From: SIAJ01 sp963773845
GTDB taxonomy: Bacteria; Planctomycetota; Planctomycetia; Gemmatales; Gemmataceae
Direction of reading: 5' to 3'
NCBI GenBank assembly: GCA_963773845.1
Contig: CAVZCU010000004.1
Span: 124,001-188,000, forward strand
Length of the DNA: 64,000 nt
This document shows, in pieces, positions 57,333 to 61,941 of this stretch. Under the pieces are notes generated by a model, which had not been told where the DNA came from, did not search any database, and saw nothing but the letters and a program-made list of their open reading frames with translations. A program made the position numbers and the translations under genes. Each line of letters begins with the position of its first letter. The first letter of the stretch is position 1.

Positions 57333-57896
57333 TCACTTCTTGCTCTTGCTCTTGCTCTTGCTCTTGCTCGTCTTCGACTTCGGCAGGCCGGCCGCCTCGC
57401 GGAGCGAGGCCATGATTCGGTCAGGATCGGGCAAGCTGAGCTTGGCCTTCGCCTTGGCGCCGAGGCGCTTGATGCGACGGTCCAGCATCACGACGTGCTT
57501 CTCGTCATCGGGATGAGTCTTGGTCTCGGGGTCCGTCGGCCCGAGCTTCTTCATGATGGTCTCGCTGGCGTATGGAGCCGTGTCGTCGGTCGTCAGGCCA
57601 ACGAACCGCTCGGCCTCTTCCTGGGTCCATTCGGAGTTGCGGGCGACCGTGTCAGTGAAGAACTGCCGAGACATCGGCCGCCCCCGGCGAATGTCCGCGT
57701 ACCACCAGACCCCAAATGTCAGCCCGATCAATTGCGCCAAACTGAACTCATGCAGCCGGCCCCGGCCGCGGCCGCCCCGCACGCTCGGGGTCAGGCTCCC
57801 ATCCTTGATCCGGTCACGCAACCATTGCGGATCGACCCGCAGGATGCCGGCAGCTTCGCCGATAGTGAACAGCATCGATTTCTTCGCTCTCGTCAT
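57333..57896 (-). CDS. Excisionase-like helix-turn-helix protein with (Ser-Lys)n tail
   Basis: A 187-residue protein from MTRAKKSMLFTIGEAAGILRVDPQWLRDRI, a helix-turn-helix of the MerR/excisionase kind (GEAAGIL, DPQWLRDRIKDG). The start at 57896 is preferred because the domain begins there. The C-terminus ends KSKTSKSKSKSKSKK, encoded by a six-base tandem repeat (CTTGCT on the plus strand, about 57338-57366), a site prone to length change. As the first gene of the minus-strand block it may regulate the element or assist excision. Confidence 0.6.
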   Translation of the reverse strand: MTRAKKSMLFTIGEAAGILRVDPQWLRDRIKDGSLTPSVRGGRGRGRLHEFSLAQLIGLTFGVWWYADIRRGRPMSRQFFTDTVARNSEWTQEEAERFVGLTTDDTAPYASETIMKKLGPTDPETKTHPDDEKHVVMLDRRIKRLGAKAKAKLSLPDPDRIMASLREAAGLPKSKTSKSKSKSKSKK

Positions 57897-58138
57897 TGGA
57901 ATGCCCCTTTCATGCCGTGTTCCCATCACTACCTATCATTCCCTATCTTAGCCGATTCGCCCGGCCGGGGAAAGGCGAAAGCCCGCGATCTTTAATTCTT
58001 AAAGGGATTAAAAAGCCCCGCCGGGCGAGCGTGGCGCAAGTTCCCCAGCGTCCGCCGTCCGTAGATCGGAACGCCGCGAAAGATTTTTGGATTTTGAGCG
58101 AACCATCCGACGGGGCCGAGCGTCACACTAACACGACC

Positions 58139-58252
58139 ATGATGAGTACCTGCCACTTACCGAAGCGTGAAAACCATGCCGGCCTCGACCGGTGGTGTGG
58201 TTGTAGCATCGCCCTAGTCGCGGCTTGTCGAAGCGGTCACGATCCGGGATGA
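58139..58252 (+). CDS. Conserved 37-codon small frame, copy 2 (inside the element)
   Basis: Gap-free homologue of the frame at 46409-46522, ending in the same RSGHDPG, with TGA as stop. It carries four Cys and the conserved CHL and RWC. The upstream AT-rich box (58075-58104) is also shared; here it is 35 bases from the ATG instead of 87. It precedes the conserved hairpin and an intact tRNA-Lys. Mostly synonymous differences at conserved positions argue that the peptide is made. Confidence 0.6.
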   Translation: MMSTCHLPKRENHAGLDRWCGCSIALVAACRSGHDPG

Positions 58253-58263
58253 CCCTGCGGAGT

Positions 58264-58313
58264 GCATGAAAACATGCAAGGCCGGGGCTCCCAAACAGGA
58301 ACCCCGGCCTTGC
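58264..58313 (+). other. Conserved hairpin before tRNA-Lys, copy 2
   Basis: GCATG/CATGC stem followed by the long AAGGCCGGGG/CCCCGGCCTT stem, as at 46535-46584. The loop sequence differs, but a TCC/GGA inner pairing is kept. GCGTTTA follows in both copies, and the tRNA starts ten bases later here. Confidence 0.6.
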
Positions 58314-58322
58314 GGCGTTTAC

Positions 58323-58394
58323 GGGATTGAGATGTTAGCGGCAGCATGCTCGGCTCTTACCCGAGTCGTGGCGGTTCAAGTCCGCCCGGTCCCA
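58323..58394 (+). tRNA. tRNA-Lys (anticodon CUU), carried by the element
   Basis: Acceptor GGGATTG pairs with CGGTCCC (two G-T pairs), discriminator A. D loop TAGCGGCA and anticodon loop CTCTTAC are identical to those of the interrupted host gene at 46810-46875; T arm GGCGG-TTCAAGT-CCGCC. It lies 60 bases inside the right end of the element, so it can replace the tRNA destroyed by integration. Confidence 0.88.
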
Positions 58395-58454
58395 TAGATC
58401 GACGGTCCGAAGGAAATGATAAGAGGCCGCGAGTGGGGTTTGAACCGATTAACC

Positions 58455-58474
58455 TTCAAGTCCCTCGGGCCTCA
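58455..58474 (+). other. attR with 3' end of the interrupted tRNA-Lys
   Basis: TTCAAGTCCCTCGG (58455-58468) repeats the attL core, and the following GCCTC-A completes the 3' acceptor strand GGGCCTC-A of the host tRNA-Lys begun at 46810. Six of seven acceptor pairs form with GAGGCGC. Confidence 0.7.
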
Positions 58475-58532
58475 CTAGTAGGTCCGCCGAGGCGGATCAG
58501 TCCCGCTTGGGTCGCGGGACCTACGCCGAAAC

Positions 58533-58603
58533 GCACCCATGATGTAGCGGCTGCCTGCCGCCTTGCCATGGCGGATGTGCGGGTTCAACTCCCGCTGGGT
58601 GCT
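58533..58603 (+). tRNA. tRNA-Gly (anticodon GCC)
   Basis: Acceptor GCACCCA pairs with TGGGTGC, discriminator T. The anticodon stem is CCGCC/GGCGG with loop TTGCCAT, and the T arm GCGGG-TTCAACT-CCCGC. First tRNA of the host array to the right of the element. Confidence 0.88.
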
Positions 58604-58609
58604 TTGGGA

Positions 58610-58670
58610 TCAGAAGTCAGAAATCAGGGGTCAGAGGTCAGTGAGTTTGACTTCTGACCTCTGACTTCTG
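58610..58670. repeat. Spacer hairpin of TCAGAAG heptamers
   Basis: The left arm is five tandem heptamers (TCAGAAG, TCAGAAA, TCAGGGG, TCAGAGG, TCAGTGA), and the right arm CTTCTGACCTCTGACTTCTG is their complement. It follows tRNA-Gly directly. Confidence 0.7.
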
Positions 58671-58709
58671 CAAAAGAGGCGACACCGTCGAGTGCGACGG
58701 ACCCCTCAA

Positions 58710-58781
58710 GCCCTTGTGGTGCAGTGGGAGCACACCATTCTGTCAAGATGGAGGCACGGGTTCAATTCCCGTCTGGGCGCT
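58710..58781 (+). tRNA. tRNA-Asp-like (anticodon GUC)
   Basis: The anticodon arm CCATT-CTGTCAA-GATGG gives GUC. D stem GTGC/GCAC and T arm ACGGG-TTCAATT-CCCGT are good. The acceptor GCCCTTG against CTGGGCG pairs poorly as written, so one end may be shifted or altered. Confidence 0.65.
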
Positions 58782-58784
58782 GCG

Positions 58785-58855
58785 AGTCTCAAGTTTCAGG
58801 TTCCAAGTTTCAAGTTGGGCCTGTGCAACTCGAAACTAGGAACTTGAAATTTGGA
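58785..58855. repeat. Spacer hairpin of AAGTTTC heptamers
   Basis: The left arm has AAGTTTC, AGGTTCC, AAGTTTC, AAGTTGG in tandem; the right arm ACTCGAAACTAGGAACTTGA is complementary. A second hairpin of the same family is at 58941-59010. Confidence 0.65.
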
Positions 58856-58864
58856 GCGACGAGA

Positions 58865-58938
58865 GGCACGGTACGCCAACTGGCAGAGCGACCAAGCTCA
58901 AACCTTGGAGAGTGTGGGTTCAACTCCCACCCGTGCTA
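58865..58938 (+). tRNA. tRNA with Leu anticodon (CAA) on a short-variable-loop body
   Basis: Acceptor GGCACGG pairs with CCGTGCT, discriminator A. The anticodon arm is CCAAG-CTCAAAC-CTTGG and the T arm GTGGG-TTCAACT-CCCAC. Only five bases (AGAGT-like) separate anticodon stem and T stem, so the long variable arm of a bacterial tRNA-Leu is missing. What it is charged with is therefore uncertain. Confidence 0.7.
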
Positions 58939-58940
58939 TT

Positions 58941-59010
58941 GAGTTTCAAGTTCCGAGTTTCAAGTTCCAGGTTGGTTGTCTGCAACTTGGAACTTGAAAC
59001 TCGGAACTTC
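58941..59010. repeat. Spacer hairpin of AAGTTCC heptamers
   Basis: GAGTTTC-AAGTTCC-GAGTTTC-AAGTTCC on the left and GGAACTTGAAACTCGGAACTT on the right pair over nearly the whole length. It fills the gap between two tRNAs. Confidence 0.65.
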
Positions 59011-59015
59011 GAGAA

Positions 59016-59094
59016 GCGTCGGATGGCGCTGGGACGCCGGGCGGTCGGTAAGACCGCCGCATTTGCTGGTCAGGTTCGATTCCTGAGCGACGCA
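59016..59094 (+). tRNA. tRNA-Tyr (anticodon GUA), base 33 not U
   Basis: Acceptor GCGTCG pairs with CGACGC, with a mismatch at the inner pair; discriminator A. D arm GGCG/CGCC; anticodon arm GCGGT-CGGTAAG-ACCGC. A variable arm with GCA/TGC stem fits the class II form of tRNA-Tyr. Position 33 is G instead of the universal U. Confidence 0.7.
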
Positions 59095-59099
59095 CTCCC

Positions 59100-59160
59100 A
59101 GGTAGGACGGATTTGCAATCCGTCCTTCCGAGTGGGACGGATTACCAATCCGTCCTACCA
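59100..59160. repeat. REP-like double palindrome
   Basis: GGACGGATTTGCAATCCGTCC and GGGACGGATTACCAATCCGTCC stand in tandem, and the outer GGTAGGAC/GTCCTACC also pair. It is not built of heptamers, unlike the other spacers. Related GC-rich palindromes are at 58479-58522 and 60312-60369. Confidence 0.6.
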
Positions 59161-59200
59161 GAACAAACGCCCAGGGGCCGCGCTCACGGCCCGTTGAAAT

Positions 59201-59275
59201 GGTGATGTAGCCCAATCGGCAGTAGGCAACGGTCTCAGAAGCCGTTCAGTGTGGGTTCGAATCCCACCGTCACCA
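59201..59275 (+). tRNA. tRNA with Leu anticodon (CAG) on a short-variable-loop body
   Basis: Acceptor GGTGATG pairs with CGTCACC, discriminator A. The anticodon arm ACGGT-CTCAGAA-GCCGT gives CAG, and the T arm is GTGGG-TTCGAAT-CCCAC. The variable loop is five bases, without the long arm expected for Leu. Confidence 0.75.
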
Positions 59276-59286
59276 CTGGAAAAATT

Positions 59287-59360
59287 GGCCAGGTGCGCGA
59301 ACTGGTATAGCGGTCAGGTCGAGAGCCTGATGCTTGTGGGTTCGACTCCCACCCTGGTCA
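59287..59360 (+). tRNA. tRNA with Leu anticodon (GAG) on a short-variable-loop body
   Basis: Acceptor GGCCAGG pairs with CCTGGTC, discriminator A. The anticodon arm TCAGG-TCGAGAG-CCTGA gives GAG with C at position 33; T arm GTGGG-TTCGACT-CCCAC. Again no long variable arm. Confidence 0.7.
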
Positions 59361-59361
59361 C

Positions 59362-59437
59362 TGCGGAGTGGACTGGAGTTGGTTTCCAGCACGGTCTCAT
59401 AAGCCGTCCGACGCCGGTTCGAATCCGGCCTCCGCAA
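59362..59437 (+). tRNA. tRNA-Met or tRNA-Ile2 (anticodon CAU)
   Basis: Acceptor TGCGGAG pairs with CTCCGCA, discriminator A. The anticodon arm ACGGT-CTCATAA-GCCGT gives CAU, and the T arm is GCCGG-TTCGAAT-CCGGC. The U1-A72 pair is not the mismatch of an initiator by itself; a CAU body read by TilS would make it Ile2, which cannot be decided here. Confidence 0.8.
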
Positions 59438-59439
59438 CT

Positions 59440-59513
59440 TCAGACGTCAGACATCAGAGGTTAGACATCAGACACCAGAGGTTGAACCTCGATCCATTGA
59501 CCTCTGATGTCTG
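59440..59513. repeat. Spacer hairpin of TCAGACA heptamers
   Basis: TCAGACG-TCAGACA-TCAGAGG-TTAGACA-TCAGACA-CCAGAGG on the left; CCTCTGATGTCTG closes it on the right. Period seven throughout. Confidence 0.7.
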
Positions 59514-59517
59514 TACC

Positions 59518-59591
59518 GGGGGCGCATGTGCCAAGGGTGGCGAGTCTGTCTTGCAAACAGACTGTGGTGGGTTCAATTCCCACCGTCTCCA
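59518..59591 (+). tRNA. tRNA-Ala (anticodon UGC)
   Basis: Acceptor GGGGGCG pairs with CGTCTCC through two G-T pairs, discriminator A. The anticodon arm TCTGT-CTTGCAA-ACAGA gives UGC; T arm GTGGG-TTCAATT-CCCAC. The acceptor lacks the G3-U70 pattern check only in part: G3 faces T70 here, as alanyl-tRNA synthetase requires. Confidence 0.85.
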
Positions 59592-59600
59592 CTGAATGTT

Positions 59601-59686
59601 GGAAGGTAGCCGGATACGGTTGGCCGGGCCACGGTGCTAACGTGGTTTCCCCCTGGGGAATGCGGGTTCGACTCCCTCACCTTCCG
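59601..59686 (+). tRNA. tRNA-Ser (anticodon GCU)
   Basis: Acceptor GGAAGGT pairs with ACCTTCC, discriminator G as in Ser. Anticodon arm CCACG-GTGCTAA-CGTGG. A long variable arm TTTCCCCCTGGGGAA is present, so this is a regular class II tRNA. Confidence 0.88.
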
Positions 59687-59694
59687 TTGGAAAA

Positions 59695-59766
59695 GCCCTG
59701 GTGGTGAAACGGAAATCATACCTCGCTTCGAACGAGTAGGTCCGGGTTCGACTCCTGGCCGGGGCA
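59695..59766 (+). tRNA. tRNA-Arg (anticodon UCG)
   Basis: Acceptor GCCCTGG pairs with CCGGGGC, discriminator A. The anticodon loop CTTCGAA gives UCG, on a four-pair stem CTCG/CGAG with one mismatch. T arm CCGGG-TTCGACT-CCTGG. Confidence 0.8.
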
Positions 59767-59770
59767 CTTG

Positions 59771-59835
59771 TCAGAAGTCAGAGGTCAGAGGTCCGGATCG
59801 ATTTCTGACCTCTGACTTCTGGTCGCTGATCTCTG
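59771..59835. repeat. Spacer hairpin of TCAGAGG heptamers
   Basis: TCAGAAG-TCAGAGG-TCAGAGG on the left; TTTCTGACCTCTGACTTCTG on the right, with a further GATCTCTG after it. Same family as 58610-58670. Confidence 0.7.
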
Positions 59836-59839
59836 TAGC

Positions 59840-59912
59840 AGTCCCGTGGTCCAGTGGCGAAGACGGCTCCCCGACACGGAGGAAATCGGTGGTTCGATTC
59901 CACCCGGGACTA
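59840..59912 (+). tRNA. tRNA-Val (anticodon GAC), base 33 not U
   Basis: Acceptor AGTCCCG pairs with CGGGACT, discriminator A. The anticodon loop CCGACAC gives GAC with C at position 33. T arm GGTGG-TTCGATT-CCACC. Confidence 0.75.
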
Positions 59913-59917
59913 CTCGG

Positions 59918-60033
59918 AGGTCAGACATCAGTCACTAGACATCGGACACCAGACAACAGCGCTGCCAGTCCGCTGTCTGATATCTGGTGTCTGGTATCTG
60001 ATGTCTGGTGTCTGGTTTCTGGTATCTGATGTC
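59918..60033. repeat. Long heptamer hairpin (TCTGGTA/TCTGATG units)
   Basis: The right arm has at least eight tandem heptamers of the form TCTGRTN. The left arm has the complementary TCAGACA, CTAGACA, TCGGACA and CCAGACA units. At 116 bases it is one of the longest spacers of the array. Confidence 0.7.
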
Positions 60034-60039
60034 TCAAAC

Positions 60040-60124
60040 GGATGGGCCACCCGATTGGCGACGGGTCTCGCTTGGAAAGCGAGCGAGCCGCAAGGCCTTG
60101 TGGGTTCGACTCCCACCCCTTCCG
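60040..60124 (+). tRNA. tRNA-Ser (anticodon GGA)
   Basis: Acceptor GGATGGG pairs with CCCTTCC with one T-T mismatch, discriminator G. The anticodon arm CTCGC-TTGGAAA-GCGAG gives GGA. The variable arm GAGCCGCAAGGCCTT is long, as expected for Ser. Confidence 0.85.
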
Positions 60125-60126
60125 CT

Positions 60127-60198
60127 GTGTCTGTGGTGTAATGGATGCATTCGAGGTCGTGACCCTCGCGGTGCTGGGTTCAATTCCCGCCAGACACC
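60127..60198 (+). tRNA. tRNA-His (anticodon GUG)
   Basis: Acceptor GTGTCTG pairs with CAGACAC, discriminator C. The anticodon arm CGAGG-TCGTGAC-CCTCG gives GUG. The base before position 1 is T, so the extra G at position -1 that histidyl-tRNA synthetase needs is not encoded. Confidence 0.8.
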
Positions 60199-60237
60199 TG
60201 CTTGGTAGGTCCGCCGAGCCGAGGCAGACCGGTTTTC

Positions 60238-60307
60238 AGGGGCGTGCTCCTGGGAGAGCAAACTGCTTCCAAACCAGTCGCACAGGGTTCGAATCCTTGC
60301 GCCCCTG
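60238..60307 (+). tRNA. tRNA-Trp (anticodon CCA)
   Basis: Acceptor AGGGGCG pairs with CGCCCCT, discriminator G, both typical of Trp. The anticodon loop TTCCAAA gives CCA. The last pair of the anticodon stem is C-C, a mismatch. Confidence 0.85.
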
Positions 60308-60311
60308 CTGA

Positions 60312-60369
60312 ATGGTAGTCGGCACACTCCGTGTGCCGACATAACCGCACACGGAGTGTGCGGGCTACC
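60312..60369. repeat. Palindromic REP-like spacer
   Basis: GTCGGCACACTCCGTGTGCCGAC is a perfect dyad arm pair, followed by CGCACACGGAGTGTGCGGG; the outer TGGTAG and CTACC also pair. It lies between tRNA-Trp and tRNA-Thr. Confidence 0.55.
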
Positions 60370-60375
60370 TTCGAT

Positions 60376-60449
60376 GCCGGTGTGGCTCGACACAGAAAGG
60401 CGCCGCACCCGTAATGCGGTCGATGTGGGTGCGAATCCCACCGCCGGCT
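60376..60449 (+). tRNA. tRNA-Thr (anticodon CGU)
   Basis: Acceptor GCCGGTG pairs with CGCCGGC, discriminator T. The anticodon arm CCGCA-CCCGTAA-TGCGG gives CGU. T arm GTGGG-TGCGAAT-CCCAC, with an unusual TGC instead of TTC at the T-loop start. Confidence 0.82.
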
Positions 60450-60457
60450 CTGAAGAG

Positions 60458-60600
60458 AAATGACGAATGACCGACGAATGACCGACGAATGACGAAGGAA
60501 TAACGAAGCTCGAATGACCAAGAATCCCAAGACCGTTCGTTCGACCTGTAGAATTCGATCTTCGTCATTCTTTCGTCATTCGTCGGTCATTCGTCATTTC
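60458..60600. repeat. Long spacer hairpin of ATGACGA units
   Basis: The left arm repeats AATGACGAATGACC and GACGAATGACC; the right arm ends TCGTCATTCGTCGGTCATTC and is complementary. The units are heptamers with inserted four-base steps. A related hairpin is at 60685-60759. Confidence 0.65.
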
Positions 60601-60605
60601 AATTA

Positions 60606-60676
60606 GTCCTTGGAGTGTGCCGGACGCACGCGACTCTGCGAAGGTCGTAGACCAGGTTCGATTCCTGGCGGGGACA
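60606..60676 (+). tRNA. tRNA-Arg (anticodon GCG)
   Basis: Acceptor GTCCTTG pairs with CGGGGAC through two G-T pairs, discriminator A. Anticodon arm CGACT-CTGCGAA-GGTCG gives GCG; T arm CCAGG-TTCGATT-CCTGG. Confidence 0.82.
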
Positions 60677-60684
60677 CTTGAGGC

Positions 60685-60759
60685 AAATGACGAATGACCG
60701 ACGAATGACGAAACGATCCTTCGTCATTCGTCGGTCATTGGTGGGTCATTCGTCATTCC
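60685..60759. repeat. Spacer hairpin of ATGACGA units
   Basis: AAATGACGAATGACCGACG on the left is complementary to TCGTCATTCGTCGGTCATT on the right; a further GGTCATTCGTCATTC follows. It fills the space before tRNA-Cys. Confidence 0.65.
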
Positions 60760-60766
60760 TGTACAT

Positions 60767-60837
60767 GACGCTCGAGCCAGATGGCGAGGCGGCCGGCTGC
60801 AACCCGGCAGAAGTGGGTTCGACTCCCACGGGCGTCT
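60767..60837 (+). tRNA. tRNA-Cys (anticodon GCA)
   Basis: Acceptor GACGCTC pairs with GGGCGTC, discriminator T. The anticodon arm GCCGG-CTGCAAC-CCGGC gives GCA, and the T arm is GTGGG-TTCGACT-CCCAC. The last base touches the stop codon of the convergent aldo/keto reductase gene, leaving no spacer. Confidence 0.9.
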
Positions 60838-61854
60838 CTATTCAAATCCATGCTGCTTGCGATGGTAAGGTCCATCGAAGTCGATGGTGGACTTGAACCG
60901 CTCGTGGCGCCCGTCCCCGGCAAATGGCTTGACTTTCGCCAGCAAGCGATCCAGTTCCTCTCCGACGAGCGGCTTGAATTCGCGGGCGATCTGTAGATTC
61001 TGCTTGAGCACGTCCATCGAGTCGATTCCCGTAACGGCCGACGCGATCGGCTGCGACAGAGCAAAGCGAATCGCCTCCTCCGGCGTGCAGATCTTGGCCG
61101 CGATGAGTTTGCCCCCCGCCTCCTTGGTGCCGCCGCCGAGTGTTTTCATGCCGATTACGCCGGTCCCTTGCTTTTCGGCCATTGGACAAATCGTCGCGAC
61201 GAAACTCCGATAGAAGTGATCGCACACATTCACCGGCATTTGCACCGTGTCCCATTTATGAACGGGGAACATCTTGGCGTGGATCAGTGGAGACTTGTGA
61301 CCGGTGAAGCCGACGAAACGCATCTTGCCTTCTTTCTGCATCTTCAGCAACTCAGCCAGGCCGCCTTTCTCGACGACCCACTCGGGGTCGTTGTCCCAAT
61401 TGATCTCGTGCATTTGGATCAGATCAATGACGTCGGTTTGCAGGCGGCGGAGACTGTCTTCAATCTGCTTGCGGACTTCCTTGGCTTCGCGCGAACAGAC
61501 CTTGGTCATGAGGAAAATCTTCTTCCGCCACTTGCCGCCGTCGGCTGCGAGGCCCTTGCCCATAATCTCTTCGCTGCCCCCGTCGTGGTAATCCCAGCAG
61601 TTGTCGAAGAAGTTGATCCCCTCGTCGATGGCGGTGTGCATGATCTTGAACGCCTCCGCCTGATCCTTCACGGCGCCGATGTGCCAACCGCCGAGGCAAA
61701 TGATCGATACCTTTTCGCCGGTCTTGCCCAATGGTCGCATGGGCAGGCCGGTCGAGGGGCGATCTTCGCCTGTCGCGTCCGACGCGAGGGCCAGGGCAGC
61801 AGTACCGGCGATTCCGGCCTGGAGAAATTCGCGGCGAGATTCAGCGGCAGACAT
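60838..61854 (-). CDS. Tat-exported aldo/keto reductase
   Basis: A 338-residue protein read from MSAAESRREFLQAGIAGTAAL, a Tat-type signal; an upstream ATG would add 25 residues of poor signal character. The aldo/keto reductase barrel has FFDNCWDYHDGGSEE (catalytic Asp and Tyr), then KIFLMTKV (Lys), DLIQMHEI (His) and GVIGMKTLGGGT. The C-terminal SAVTGIDSMDVL binds NADP. These exported paralogues are common in planctomycetes and their substrates are unknown. Convergent with the tRNA array. Confidence 0.82.
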   Translation of the reverse strand: MSAAESRREFLQAGIAGTAALALASDATGEDRPSTGLPMRPLGKTGEKVSIICLGGWHIGAVKDQAEAFKIMHTAIDEGINFFDNCWDYHDGGSEEIMGKGLAADGGKWRKKIFLMTKVCSREAKEVRKQIEDSLRRLQTDVIDLIQMHEINWDNDPEWVVEKGGLAELLKMQKEGKMRFVGFTGHKSPLIHAKMFPVHKWDTVQMPVNVCDHFYRSFVATICPMAEKQGTGVIGMKTLGGGTKEAGGKLIAAKICTPEEAIRFALSQPIASAVTGIDSMDVLKQNLQIAREFKPLVGEELDRLLAKVKPFAGDGRHERFKSTIDFDGPYHRKQHGFE

Positions 61855-61941
61855 GCGAGGCTCCACGGGGCGGGGGACGGCGGGCAATCGTGAAATTACC
61901 GCGCCGTGGAGCCATAGACAACTGGACAATCCGACGGACGC

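Larger units (their letters stand above)
46862..58468. mobile_element. 11.6-kb integrated element in tRNA-Lys(CUU), phage-satellite-like
   Basis: The 14-base direct repeat TTCAAGTCCCTCGG marks both ends (46862-46875 and 58455-58468). The large serine recombinase gene lies across the left end. Most genes are on the minus strand: recombinase, small genes, a terminase large subunit with two small genes, a second resolvase, a DUF3631-HNH protein and an excisionase-like protein. Two cargo genes are on the plus strand (54236-55379). No capsid, portal or tail gene is seen, so it is a phage satellite, a remnant or another integrative element. Its right end carries an intact tRNA-Lys(CUU) with leader. 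Confidence 0.75.

Noticed and set aside
58610..60759. CRISPR array
   Set aside because: Repeat units are only seven bases, differ between spacers, form inverted pairs and alternate with tRNA genes; no cas genes are present.
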